The notes beneath the pieces were generated by a model. It searched no databases, was not told the DNA's origin, and worked only from the letters and a program-made list of their open reading frames with translations. Position numbers and translations under genes: made by a program. Below, one piece after another: positions 51,474 through 60,008 of a stretch of DNA of 64,000 bases. Source of the DNA: JANYCO01 sp035535995 (lineage in GTDB: Bacteria > Bacteroidota > Bacteroidia > Cytophagales > Cytophagaceae); contig DATLOZ010000016.1 in NCBI GenBank assembly GCA_035535995.1, positions 138,395-202,394 on the forward strand. Reading direction: 5' to 3'. How positions within the stretch are numbered: position 1 is the stretch's first letter; every line of letters starts with the position of its first letter.

Positions 51474-52220
51474 CTACTCTTCCAAGTATACACTATCCGG
51501 ATATTTAATGCGTGTGAGGAACAAACCCTCAGGAGGTGCGGCCGGACCAGCTTGACTACGGCTTCTTGAAATGATCATTTTTTCAAAATCCTGTACGGAA
51601 ATTTTCCCTAATCCAACCATTATTAGTGAACCAACGATAGCACGAACCATTCCTCTTAAAAAACGATTCGCTTCAATTTCAAAGATCAAAAGATCATTTT
51701 TTTCTTTCCAGCGGGCGAGGTAAATATCGCAGCGAAAATTTTTCACATCGGTGTGCACTTTACTGAACGATTCAAAATCATGGTAATTCAGCAGCATTAC
51801 AGCTGCTTCATTCATTTTTGCAAGATCGAGCAGACGATCGTAAAAATAGGCATTGTCGATCAGGAATGGATTTTTCATCCTGGTGATCCTGTACTCATAA
51901 CTACGTGAAGTAGCGTCAAATCGCGCATGCGCCTGGTTGGTGACTGGGAAAAAATCTTTGACAGCAATATCGTTTGGTAGAACGCAATTTAGTTTGTAGA
52001 CATGCTGCTCGGTAAATTCATCTTCAAGATCCAGGTGTACAATCTGCTGTTCGGCATGCACACCTGTATCGGTACGACCACTGGCAAGGGTTTCTATTTT
52101 CTGTCCCAGAATTTTTTGTAAGGCATTTTCCAGTTCTTGTTGTACACTGTGTGCATTCTGCTGGATCTGCCAGCCATGATAATGCGTGCCTTTGTATGCT
52201 ATGTCCAGAAAATATCTCAA
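51474..52220 (-). CDS. truA: tRNA pseudouridine(38-40) synthase TruA
   Basis: The 248-residue enzyme has RYFLDIAYKGTHYHGWQIQ at the N-terminus, the catalytic aspartate in ASGRTDTGVHA, and FRCDIYLARW and RFLRGMVRAIVG, all typical of TruA. It makes pseudouridine in the tRNA anticodon stem. I chose the TTG at 52220 because the TruA core begins directly after it and the length becomes normal. The frame open to 52460 is antisense to the DUF4293 gene. Confidence 0.95.
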   Translation of the reverse strand: MRYFLDIAYKGTHYHGWQIQQNAHSVQQELENALQKILGQKIETLASGRTDTGVHAEQQIVHLDLEDEFTEQHVYKLNCVLPNDIAVKDFFPVTNQAHARFDATSRSYEYRITRMKNPFLIDNAYFYDRLLDLAKMNEAAVMLLNYHDFESFSKVHTDVKNFRCDIYLARWKEKNDLLIFEIEANRFLRGMVRAIVGSLIMVGLGKISVQDFEKMIISRSRSQAGPAAPPEGLFLTRIKYPDSVYLEE

Positions 52221-52293
52221 ACAGAATGCGGGAGGATTTATTAATTTATTCGAAAATGTATTTATTTTGCCTAAATATAAACCATCTTTAAGA

Positions 52294-52797
52294 ATGATAC
52301 AAAGAATACAAACAGTCCTGCTTTTAGGAGTGGTCATCTTGTTAACGGTCAACCTATTCGTAACGATCTGGACTTGTACACAGGCCGCACCTCCATTGGC
52401 TTTGAAACTGAACGCCTTTTCCGTTACCTCCGTACCTGTGCTTAGCAGCGGCACCGGCAAGCTTTCTATGGAAGCACCGATGCAAGTGAAAAATGTTTAT
52501 TATATCGCTGGTCTTATCGTCGCTTCGCTAGCGGTAAGTCTTGTGACAATTGTTCAATACAAGAACCGAAAATTGCAGATGCTTTTATGTTCAGTGCTGC
52601 TCCTTTTGGTTTCTTTTATTCTGGGAAGTTATTTCATTGCCATTCCTACTGCGAAATCGTTGATGCTTACGCCGAGTGACGGTAATTATCAGATAGGATA
52701 TTTTCTTCCGATGATTGACTTGGCGTTGGTGTTGGCGGCTCGTTATTATATAAGGAAAGATGAGGAACTGGTAAAGTCGGTAGACCGGATACGGTAG
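52294..52797 (+). CDS. DUF4293 membrane protein
   Basis: The 167-residue protein starts MIQRIQTVLLLGVVILLTVN and has four membrane helices (about 7-25, 70-90, 97-118, 132-150). These features match DUF4293, a family largely restricted to Bacteroidota. I chose the ATG at 52294; upstream in-frame codons overlap truA antisense. It is divergent from truA and its function is unknown. Confidence 0.85.
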   Translation: MIQRIQTVLLLGVVILLTVNLFVTIWTCTQAAPPLALKLNAFSVTSVPVLSSGTGKLSMEAPMQVKNVYYIAGLIVASLAVSLVTIVQYKNRKLQMLLCSVLLLLVSFILGSYFIAIPTAKSLMLTPSDGNYQIGYFLPMIDLALVLAARYYIRKDEELVKSVDRIR

Positions 52798-52811
52798 TAG
52801 ATCTTGAAAGT

Positions 52812-52857
52812 AAAACAAAAAAGCAGCCGCGGTATTTTACGGCTGCTTTTTTGTTTT
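52812..52857. terminator. Terminator after the DUF4293 gene
   Basis: AAAACAAAAAAGCAGCC pairs exactly with GGCTGCTTTTTTGTTTT around a 12-base loop, followed by Ts on the plus strand. It is a classical intrinsic terminator. Confidence 0.9.
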
Positions 52858-52919
52858 ATAGATGTAATTAAGAGTTTTATCGTTTTTTAATGATAGTTTC
52901 GAAAATAGCGCAGCGCGCA

Positions 52920-52941
52920 TTGCTGGCGGGGACGCCAGCAA
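52920..52941. repeat. TTGCTGGCG small palindrome
   Basis: TTGCTGGCG and CGCCAGCAA surround a four-base loop in the non-coding stretch before tRNA-Lys, with a GCGC-rich run beside it. It is much richer in GC than its surroundings and resembles the GGCGG-type palindromes elsewhere in the window. Confidence 0.5.
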
Positions 52942-53014
52942 ACAAGGAATACGGAAAAACATTTTAGTACGGAGTACGAGTGTGAGTATGGAGAGACAAA
53001 ATCAGCAAGGACAT

Positions 53015-53068
53015 AAAAAACAACGAGTGTGAATTTTGAGTATCTATACTCATTATTCACACTCGTTG
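53015..53068 (-). terminator. Terminator of tRNA-Lys inside a larger palindrome
   Basis: On the minus strand CAACGAGTGTGAAT..GAGTA and its reverse complement form a stem of over 20 bp followed by TTTTTT, starting about ten bases after the tRNA. Outer arms ACAAAATCAGCAA and TTGCTGATTTTGT also pair, so the whole stretch from about 52995 to 53078 is one long palindrome. Confidence 0.8.
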
Positions 53069-53077
53069 CTGATTTTG

Positions 53078-53150
53078 TGATCCCGCTGGGACTCGAACCC
53101 AGGACCCATACATTAAAAGTGTATTGCTCTACCAACTGAGCTACGGAATC
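53078..53150 (-). tRNA. tRNA-Lys (UUU anticodon)
   Basis: The minus-strand 73-mer folds as a full cloverleaf. The acceptor stem is GATTCCG/CGGGATC, the D arm GCTC..GAGC, the anticodon stem ATACA/TGTAT with loop CTTTTAA, and the T arm CTGGG TTCGAGT CCCAG. Discriminator A follows and CCA is not encoded. The TTT anticodon decodes lysine. A promoter lies about 50 bases upstream. Confidence 0.97.
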
Positions 53151-53199
53151 CTATTTTATTTTGCTGTGCAATACCGGATATTTTTCCTTAATTGCGGAT

Positions 53200-53232
53200 G
53201 CAAAAGTAGCAGACTCTTTCTATAATAGCAAA
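53200..53232 (-). promoter_or_regulatory. Promoter of tRNA-Lys
   Basis: On the minus strand TTTG (53229-53232), 20 bases and TACTTTTGC (53200-53208) fit the Bacteroidota consensus. Confidence 0.7.
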
Positions 53233-53234
53233 CA

Positions 53235-53966
53235 ATGTTCAGGAAAATATTTACAATCTTACTCACATTTGTTCTAATATATTATGCTTCAAGTGCATAT
53301 GCCGAAGAAAATTATTTAAAAACCTTGGTTTCGGCAGATTCGCTTTTTGAAAAGAAGCAGTACACCGAATCAATGGAATTATATGAACGTTTTTTTCATT
53401 CCGGGTACTATACACCTCGTATGTTGATCCGCCTTTCATTGATTAAAGAAGGATTGGGCGATTATACCTATGCGCTTTATTATTTGAATGTATACTACAC
53501 CAAAATACCCGATAAAAGTGTTTTGAAAAAAATGGATGAGCTGGCTGCCCGTTACAATCTGGAAGGATACGACTACAACGACCTGGTCTTTTTCATTTCT
53601 CTGTATCATCGTTATTATATCTACATCGTTTTTGCCTTTCTGGGCGCTTCTCTGCTGTTTTTAATTTATCTCTATATCAAGAAGCTCGAAGGATCCGGAA
53701 TGGGCCTAAGGCCGCTCTTATTCATGCTTATTCTGGGAGCTGTTTATGTGATCTCCAACTACGATATTATTCCAGAGAAAGCGATCGTCAACAGCGATGC
53801 GTCGCTTATGTCGGCAGCCTCTTCCGGCGCCGATCTTCTTGGACATATCAAAAAAGGTCATCGTGTTACCATCAAAAGCCGCAAAGACATTTGGTGCAAA
53901 ATAGAATGGCACGGACAGATCGCATTTGTACGGGAGAATAATTTGTTGTTTCCTGTAGGTAAATAA
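53235..53966 (+). CDS. BatE-like membrane protein with TPR and SH3-like domains
   Basis: The 243-residue protein has a signal peptide (about 1-23), a TPR-like helical part (about 28-115), two membrane helices (about 125-147 and 155-172), and a C-terminal bacterial SH3-like domain (about 180-240; VTIKSRKDIWCKIEWHGQIAFV). The order resembles BatE-type and other Bacteroidota envelope proteins. It is divergent from tRNA-Lys and stands alone. The function is inferred only from the domains. Confidence 0.75.
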   Translation: MFRKIFTILLTFVLIYYASSAYAEENYLKTLVSADSLFEKKQYTESMELYERFFHSGYYTPRMLIRLSLIKEGLGDYTYALYYLNVYYTKIPDKSVLKKMDELAARYNLEGYDYNDLVFFISLYHRYYIYIVFAFLGASLLFLIYLYIKKLEGSGMGLRPLLFMLILGAVYVISNYDIIPEKAIVNSDASLMSAASSGADLLGHIKKGHRVTIKSRKDIWCKIEWHGQIAFVRENNLLFPVGK

Positions 53967-53971
53967 TATTG

Positions 53972-54065
53972 GGTCAGCAAGAGCGAGAGGTGCTATTAAT
54001 AGAGCCGGTCAGCAAGAGTATTGAGAAATGGATTCTGTCTACTCTTGCTGTTGCTCTTGCTGACC
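53972..54065. repeat. Nested GGTCAGCAAGAG inverted repeats
   Basis: GGTCAGCAAGAG occurs at 53972 and 54007. The reverse complement is complete at 54054-54065 and partial at 54040-54050. Alternative hairpins can form by choosing either left arm. It lies between the SH3 gene and the dnaA terminator. Confidence 0.7.
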
Positions 54066-54084
54066 TGATGCTAATTTGTATCAC

Positions 54085-54121
54085 GAAAAAAGCCCCATCT
54101 TTTCAATAAAGACAGGGCTTT
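54085..54121 (-). terminator. Terminator of dnaA
   Basis: On the minus strand AAAGCCCTGTCTTT and AAAAGATGGGGCTTTTTT form a stem with small mismatches and a T tail, about 30 bases past the dnaA stop. Confidence 0.8.
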
Positions 54122-54148
54122 CAGGAGTATCACACAGGAGATGAATTA

Positions 54149-55567
54149 TTAAATCGCTTTTAGTTTTATCTTCTTCATCAGATCCTGCATAGTGGCATTA
54201 AATTTTTTATCTGTATCCATAAGGTCGTTTACCGACTGAATGGCGTGGATAACAGTGCTGTGGTCTCTATTGCCGAAATTGCTGCCAATTGATTTCAGCG
54301 ACATATTAGTATATTCTTTTGCAAAGTACATTGACACCTGGCGTGCAACTACAATCTCGCGCTTACGTGTCTTATCTTTCATCTGCTCGATGGTTACATT
54401 GAAATATTCGGAAACGAATTTCATGATATAATCAATGCCAACTTCTGCTTCTACATTTTGAACGATGGTCTGGATCGTTTGCTTGGCCAGCTCCAGGTCA
54501 ATTTGCTTCTGGTTTAACGAAGATTGTGCTACCATTGAAATGATCACGCCTTCCAATTCACGTACGTTTGTATCAATGCTATATGCAAGATATTCGAGCA
54601 CTTCAACCGGAAGTTCCATTTGTTCTGCTTCCAGTTTTTTCTGAATGATCGCGACCCTGGTTTCAAAATCAGGAGTCTGCAGATCGGCTGTGAGGCCCCA
54701 TTTGAAGCGGGAAAGAAGACGCTCCTGGAATCCGGCAAGATCTTTCGGCGCTTTATCACTGGTCATGATAATTTGCTTTCCGGATTGGTGCAGATCATTG
54801 AAAATATGGAAGAATACTTCTTGTGTTTTTTCTTTGTTGGCGAAGAACTGTACGTCATCAAGGATCAACACATCTGTTTTCAGAAAGAAATTTGAGAATT
54901 CGCGAATGCTGTTGTTTTTCACAGCTTCCATGAATTGATTGGCGAATTTTTCGGAAGAAACATAAAGGATGGATTTTCCTTCGTGGTTCTTTTTGATATA
55001 ATTTCCTATCGCTTGTACTAAGTGCGTTTTCCCTAATCCTACTTTACCATAAAGCATTAATGGGTTAAAGGAAGTAGAACCAGGCTTTTTAGCCACTGCA
55101 AAGCCCGAAGAACGAGCCAAACGGTTGCAATCACCTTCGATAAAATTCTCAAAATGATATTGTGGATTCAGTTGAACATCAAAACCAAACTGGGGGGTTT
55201 GTGTGTCAGCAAAAGACTTTATGGCTGGTTCGTTTTTATTTCCGGCTTTGTTACCGGACTGTAAACTGATGTTATATAATTTGTTGTTTTCAACGGTTTT
55301 ACCGTCTGAAGAAATAGCATATTCCAGTCTTGCCGAAGGCCCTAATTCGGTGTGAATGGCATCTTTTAAAACATGTACATAGTGTTCTTCTAACCATTCA
55401 TAAAAAAAGCGGCTTGGCACTTGAATAGTTAAGACATTATTAGTCAGAGATAACGGTAGTATAGGTTCAAACCAGGTCTTAAAACTTTGGTCGCCAACCA
55501 TCTCCCGTATTATCGAGAGGCAGTTACTCCAAGTTGATTTACAGTCTTTTATATCAATCATATTCAA
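54149..55567 (-). CDS. dnaA: Chromosomal replication initiator DnaA
   Basis: The 472-residue protein has the N-terminal helicase-loading domain (1-90), a short linker and the AAA+ domain. Walker A is GLGKTHLVQAIGN, Walker B is LILDDVQFF, and sensor 1 is IIMTSDKAP. The C-terminal DNA-binding domain has FGNRDHSTVIHA. It melts the replication origin. No dnaN or gyrB lies beside it. The upstream gap has one TTATCCAGG, a poor DnaA-box match, so an origin here is not shown. Confidence 0.98.
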   Translation of the reverse strand: MNMIDIKDCKSTWSNCLSIIREMVGDQSFKTWFEPILPLSLTNNVLTIQVPSRFFYEWLEEHYVHVLKDAIHTELGPSARLEYAISSDGKTVENNKLYNISLQSGNKAGNKNEPAIKSFADTQTPQFGFDVQLNPQYHFENFIEGDCNRLARSSGFAVAKKPGSTSFNPLMLYGKVGLGKTHLVQAIGNYIKKNHEGKSILYVSSEKFANQFMEAVKNNSIREFSNFFLKTDVLILDDVQFFANKEKTQEVFFHIFNDLHQSGKQIIMTSDKAPKDLAGFQERLLSRFKWGLTADLQTPDFETRVAIIQKKLEAEQMELPVEVLEYLAYSIDTNVRELEGVIISMVAQSSLNQKQIDLELAKQTIQTIVQNVEAEVGIDYIMKFVSEYFNVTIEQMKDKTRKREIVVARQVSMYFAKEYTNMSLKSIGSNFGNRDHSTVIHAIQSVNDLMDTDKKFNATMQDLMKKIKLKAI

Positions 55568-55879
55568 AGGTCTTTAATAAAGTAGGGTTCCCCTCACTGA
55601 GCGGGGGAGACAAAAATGTGAAAAAAAAAATACTAAAAAAACTTATCCAGGGTATTGACTTTTTGATAATGCCGCTAGGCTTGTTTTTTACAATTCCTTA
55701 ATGAAATATTCTTACTAAAATACAGACGATTCTTGATAATATCATACGTACTTTCCGATGATATATGTTTAAACATTATTTATTTTTTTTATATTAAATC
55801 TACAAGAAAATTTAATGATCGTATATGTAAGATAAAGTCAAAAAAAATAATTATCATAAAGCTTTTCAGATTCGATTTT
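55568..55879. other. Non-coding divergent region between dnaA and the mutase gene
   Basis: A small CCCCTCactGAGCGGGG hairpin lies about 15 bases upstream of dnaA in its leader. One TTATCCAGG word (near 55640) is a seven-of-nine match to a DnaA box. The rest is AT-rich. An open frame from 55733 joins the mutase gene but its first 49 residues look non-coding. I see no cluster of DnaA boxes. Confidence 0.5.
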
Positions 55880-58800
55880 ATGTCCTTTACCAATCATAAC
55901 CTTCCAGGTTCCTTATTTGACAAGGCCTCCCGGACAGCGTGGGAAGAAAAGCTTGCTACAGAGCTCTCTCCTTCCAACGATTCATCTTACTTTCATTTCA
56001 CTCAGGCATTTAAAGGGCCAGACGATAATTCCCAGCTCTTTGTGTTGCCAATTTTATACAAAAATAGTATTCAAAATTCTATATTCCCTACTCAATGGGT
56101 ATACAAGGATTTTATCATTTTAGAAGATCCTGAAAATAGTCTGAAAATAGCCAAAGAGTCCATCGAAAACGGGTGCCGTGAGATCTGGTTTCTTTCTTCC
56201 AATCCAATTTCCCTGGCTCAACAAAAATCGATCTGTTCTTCTCTCCCTTCTATTCATCTTGTTTTTTGTACACAAATACCTGTCAAAAATTTTTCAGAAA
56301 GCCAATTGCAGCAATCGTTGCAACAAGATCATGAACTTCTTCTAAGCGCTAACCGCTTCACAAACAATACGGAAGAAAACCTTCTGCAAATGGCGGAAAG
56401 ACTTTCCTCTCTTTTCGTTTTGTTGAAAAAACAATCAATACCATTTACTGCTCTTGCTAAAATTACGCTTGCCTGGTACCCTGGCAAAAAAACGATCGAT
56501 GAGATCGCTGCACTCCGCACGCTGCGATTCTTATGGCATCTGCTGGTACAACATTATTTTCAACAGTCAATACCCGCACGTATTCATTCTATTCTTTCGT
56601 TTGAAAAAAAATTCGAACAGGAGATCATCCAAAAAACCACACAAGCGATTGCCGCTGTAGGCGGGGGAAGTGACTCGTTTAGCATTTTATTTTCTTCACC
56701 AGAACAACATGATACACTCAAGCGCAGGATTGCCGGAAACATTAGTAACATACTGGAATACGAATCTTATTTTCAACGCGTCCGCGATCCTTTTGCGGGT
56801 AGCTATTCAGTAGAATCGCTGACCGATCATTTTTTGTCCAAAATTTTAACTCACCTTGAAAAGACCGGTCATTCCTTGCCTGTAGAGCCTTTGATGCTTT
56901 TACCTAATCATGCTAAAAACCTTCAGTATACTACACAGGAAAATATTACGATCAAATCTGTTTATCACAAAGAAGACCTCAACAGTCTTCCCCCACAGGA
57001 TTATTCCGCAGGGCTTCCTCCGTATACACGCGGGCCATACGCCAGCATGTATCTTCAGAAGTCCTGGACTATCCGTCAATATGCAGGATTTTCGACGGCA
57101 AAAGATTCTAATAATTTTTACAGAAAAAACCTGGCAGCAGGACAAACCGGACTTTCTGTAGCCTTCGATCTACCTACGCACCGCGGCTATGACTCCGATC
57201 ACCCACGTGTAATGGGCGACGTAGGGAAAGCCGGCGTAGCAATCGATTCGATAGAAGACATGAAAATTCTTTTCGAAGGAATTCCGCTTGATAAGATCTC
57301 TGTCTCCATGACCATGAACGGAGCAGTGCTTCCTGTGCTGGCCTTCTACATCGTGGCAGCAGAAGAGCAAGGTGTACCTTCTGCTGCTTTGAGCGGCACT
57401 ATTCAGAATGATATTCTTAAAGAATTCTTGGTACGAAATACTTATATCTACCCTCCTACTCCTTCTATGAAAATTGTTGGAGATATTTTTTCTTACTGCG
57501 CTGTGCATATGCCGAAATTCAACAGCATTAGTATTAGCGGTTATCATATGCACGAAGCCGGCGCTCCGGCCGACTTAGAGCTGGCTTATACCTTGGCCGA
57601 TGGCCTCGAGTACGTGCGCACCGGGCTTCGCCAGGGAATTTCCGTAGACCAGTTTGCTCCGCGGCTTAGTTTTTTCTGGGGCATTGGAATGAATTTTTTT
57701 ATGGAGATCGCCAAGATGCGCGCTGGTAGATTTCTTTGGGCTACATTGATGAAACAGTTTGATCCTAAAAATGAAAAATCATTAATTCTACGTACCCATT
57801 GTCAAACTTCCGGGTGGAGTCTTACGAGCAAAGAACCTTACAACAACATCACACGCACTACCATCGAAGCCATGGCAGCTGTACTCGGACATACACAATC
57901 ACTGCATACCAATTCATACGATGAAGCGCTGGCCTTGCCTAGTGAACAATCGGCCAAGGTAGCGCGCGATACACAGCTTTATCTTCAAAAAGAAACCGGC
58001 CTTTGCGACCATATCGATCCTGCCGGTGGTTCTTATTATATTGAATACCTAACGGAACAGCTTATACAGAAGGCCTGGAAGCATATCCAGGAAATAGAAT
58101 CTTTTGGCGGAATGACAAAAGCCATTCAATCCGGAATCCCGAAGAGAAGAATTGAAGAAGCTGCCGCGAAAAAACAAGCGCAGATCGATTCTACTACGGA
58201 GATCATTGTTGGTGTAAATAAATTCACCCAGGAAAAAACTGCGCCAATTGATCTACTCGAAGTAGACAATGAAAAAGTGATCGCAGAACAAAAAGAAAAA
58301 TTAGAGCAACTAAAATCCAATCGTGATGCAGATGAAGTAAGCAAAGCGCTTCAGGCTTTGACAGATGCTGCTTCAAGTGGAGAAGGGAATTTACTACAAC
58401 TTGCCATAGAAGCAGCACGTAAGCGTGCTACATTGGGGGAGATCTCTTTTGCCTTGGAAAAAATATTTGGCAGGCATGTAGCCAACTCCAGTACTGTTTC
58501 CGGAATTTATAAATCTACTATGACTGACCAGGACAAAATTCAATCGGTGCTAAAGCTGACCGAAAAATTTGTAAAGCAAAACGGGCGCCGTCCCCGGATC
58601 CTTGTGGCCAAGATGGGGCAAGACGGTCACGACCGTGGAGCGAAGCTGATCGCCGGAGGCTTTTCGGATCTGGGCTTTGATGTGGATCTTGGACCGCTTT
58701 TCAGCATTCCGGAAGAAGTGGTAAAACAAGCGCTGGAAAACGATGTGCACATCATCGGAATTTCCAGTCTGGCTGCAGGACACAAAACGCTAATCCCTCA

Positions 58801-58969
58801 ATTGCTGGAGCTTTTGAAAAAAGCAGGGCGCGAAGATATCCTTGTAATAGCAGGCGGTATTATTCCGGAGAAAGATCATGATTTTCTCTACAAAGCAGGC
58901 GTGGCGGGTATTTACGGGCCGGGTACAGTGTTGGCAGATGCGGCGAAAGAGCTGTTGGAAAAATTATGA
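55880..58969 (+). CDS. Single-chain methylmalonyl-CoA mutase (small-like plus large subunit)
   Basis: The protein of about 1029 residues has three parts. Residues 1 to about 330 resemble a shortened MutA-type small-subunit barrel (IAAVGGGSDSFSIL, RVRDPFAGSYSVESLT). Residues about 340-880 are a complete large-subunit barrel (PPYTRGPYASMY, WTIRQYAGFSTA, SLHTNSYDEALALPSE). Residues about 890-1029 are the B12 domain with axial His917 in GQDGHDRGAK. The enzyme interconverts methylmalonyl-CoA and succinyl-CoA. Small and large subunits are normally two proteins. I chose the ATG at 55880 because upstream codons look non-coding. Confidence 0.88.
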   Translation: MSFTNHNLPGSLFDKASRTAWEEKLATELSPSNDSSYFHFTQAFKGPDDNSQLFVLPILYKNSIQNSIFPTQWVYKDFIILEDPENSLKIAKESIENGCREIWFLSSNPISLAQQKSICSSLPSIHLVFCTQIPVKNFSESQLQQSLQQDHELLLSANRFTNNTEENLLQMAERLSSLFVLLKKQSIPFTALAKITLAWYPGKKTIDEIAALRTLRFLWHLLVQHYFQQSIPARIHSILSFEKKFEQEIIQKTTQAIAAVGGGSDSFSILFSSPEQHDTLKRRIAGNISNILEYESYFQRVRDPFAGSYSVESLTDHFLSKILTHLEKTGHSLPVEPLMLLPNHAKNLQYTTQENITIKSVYHKEDLNSLPPQDYSAGLPPYTRGPYASMYLQKSWTIRQYAGFSTAKDSNNFYRKNLAAGQTGLSVAFDLPTHRGYDSDHPRVMGDVGKAGVAIDSIEDMKILFEGIPLDKISVSMTMNGAVLPVLAFYIVAAEEQGVPSAALSGTIQNDILKEFLVRNTYIYPPTPSMKIVGDIFSYCAVHMPKFNSISISGYHMHEAGAPADLELAYTLADGLEYVRTGLRQGISVDQFAPRLSFFWGIGMNFFMEIAKMRAGRFLWATLMKQFDPKNEKSLILRTHCQTSGWSLTSKEPYNNITRTTIEAMAAVLGHTQSLHTNSYDEALALPSEQSAKVARDTQLYLQKETGLCDHIDPAGGSYYIEYLTEQLIQKAWKHIQEIESFGGMTKAIQSGIPKRRIEEAAAKKQAQIDSTTEIIVGVNKFTQEKTAPIDLLEVDNEKVIAEQKEKLEQLKSNRDADEVSKALQALTDAASSGEGNLLQLAIEAARKRATLGEISFALEKIFGRHVANSSTVSGIYKSTMTDQDKIQSVLKLTEKFVKQNGRRPRILVAKMGQDGHDRGAKLIAGGFSDLGFDVDLGPLFSIPEEVVKQALENDVHIIGISSLAAGHKTLIPQLLELLKKAGREDILVIAGGIIPEKDHDFLYKAGVAGIYGPGTVLADAAKELLEKL

Positions 58970-59024
58970 TCGTGAATTTGTCTGAACCTGGATTGAAAGA
59001 CTTGCAGACTTATAAGGAAGTTTA

Positions 59025-59420
59025 TTATGGTATTATGTAGATTATCTTATCCGGTATAGAATCTTTTTTTGTGGTATCCACTTCTATTTTACAATGTTCT
59101 AATTCCCATTCTTTTTCCGCTTCCTTGAAGTAGCAATTGACCATGTATTCATCTTTGCTACCTTCGGAAATTATAACATTGGTAGAAGCCGCATGTTTGT
59201 AAATACAATTGGAGACTTCTCCATCCAAAGGATTTTTGACGAATGTATTTTTAACCAAATAAATTACAACCGGCATATAGCTTACTCTACGCTTATCTTT
59301 CAGAAGATCATAGTGCTTATTTTGTTGAACAATATATCGTTCAAAATTGATTTGAACTACAATACTGATCAAAACTAATGTGCCTGTTACCAGAATTATC
59401 GGGTATTTTGTATTCTTCAT
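59025..59420 (-). CDS. Hypothetical protein with N-terminal membrane helix
   Basis: The protein of about 131 residues has one membrane helix (YPIILVTGTLVLISIVV) and then a polar domain with three cysteines, exposed outside the cytoplasm or anchored in the inner membrane. I do not recognise a family. The ATG at 59420 directly precedes the helix; another at 59441 would add seven residues. It lies at the edge of the accessory region with the IS110 and RHS genes and could be an orphan cargo gene. Confidence 0.55.
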   Translation of the reverse strand: MKNTKYPIILVTGTLVLISIVVQINFERYIVQQNKHYDLLKDKRRVSYMPVVIYLVKNTFVKNPLDGEVSNCIYKHAASTNVIISEGSKDEYMVNCYFKEAEKEWELEHCKIEVDTTKKDSIPDKIIYIIP

Positions 59421-59625
59421 GCTTAAATAATTGTTAGGCAATCCAGTTCTTCAATGCTTATGATGATTCAGAACTGGTATACAAAAATAGCAGCAAAAAT
59501 TTACAAAACTATTTCTGATTAACTGATTGTTCGTGATACAAAATTAAAGGAGACGGCCATGATCAAAAATAACACAATTGAAAAAGTAACCATGATCACA
59601 ATCACGATCTGACAATGCTGTTTCG

Positions 59626-59710
59626 CTTTTCCCATGCAATCGCTCTAGGCGAGTGACAAATATTATGTAGCCCTCCGGGCGGTCTTGCGAAGCTGCATCT
59701 CCAAATTACA
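59626..59710 (+). repeat. Structured repeat element, copy 1
   Basis: A conserved array reads CTTTTCCCATGC, a CGCTC..GAG stem, GTGACAAATATTAT, a CCCTCCGGG stem and TTGCGAAG. Copies 2 and 3 keep the same order with different stem sequences but preserved pairing. The right part of this copy is the start of direct repeat A. It has no coding sense. Confidence 0.6.
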
Positions 59711-59868
59711 AAACATGTCAATAAATAATACTATTCCGCCAAAAATAAATTCCAAGTACAGCTTCCAGCATCGAAATACTTTTGCTGAAACAAATCGTCT
59801 GAAAAGATATAACCTGTGATTAAAACAAGAGAGGTGATACTTGGTATCACCTCTTTCACTTTCCCATG
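59655..59868 (+). repeat. 213-base direct repeat, left copy (A)
   Basis: From GACAAATATTATGTAGCCCT to about CACTTTCCCATG, this stretch is repeated at 61271-61483 with about eight differences by eye. It ends with a GAGGTGATAC-TTG-GTATCACCTC hairpin. No frame is open. Together the copies bracket the IS110 transposase remnant. Confidence 0.9.
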
Positions 59869-59950
59869 CTCTCGCTCGGACTTTAGTCCGAGTGAGGAAT
59901 ATTATTGCCAGGCCTCTGGCCGGATAGCGAAGAACACTATTGGAAATTAT
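59859..59950 (+). repeat. Structured repeat element, copy 2
   Basis: CTTTCCCATGC, then CTCGGACTTTAGTCCGAG, GTGAGGAATATTATTG, AGGCCTCTGGCC and TAGCGAAG, in the order of copy 1. The first stem has changed on both sides yet still pairs, which suggests that structure is conserved. Confidence 0.65.
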
Positions 59951-60008
59951 AAAAGATTAGATTGAAATAAAAAATTATGGCAAAAATATAAAACAAAATG
60001 TGACAATA

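Noticed and set aside
52220..52460. Long N-terminal extension of truA
   Set aside because: The extra 80 residues are antisense to the DUF4293 gene and do not resemble TruA.
52887..53135. 82-residue minus-strand frame through tRNA-Lys
   Set aside because: It reads through the tRNA gene and its terminator palindrome.
55600..55700. Replication origin upstream of dnaA
   Set aside because: Only one weak DnaA-box-like word and no cluster; dnaN, gyrB and rpmH are not adjacent. A skew plot of the whole chromosome would decide.
55733..55879. N-terminal extension of the mutase frame
   Set aside because: The 49 extra residues are rich in Ile, Lys and Phe from AT-rich DNA and precede a good ATG; they look non-coding.
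59556..59609. 17-codon frame after AAAGGAG (MIKNNTIEKVTMITITI)
   Set aside because: A good ribosome-binding word and ATG are present, but the peptide is very short, repetitive and next to mobile repeats; it is probably chance.
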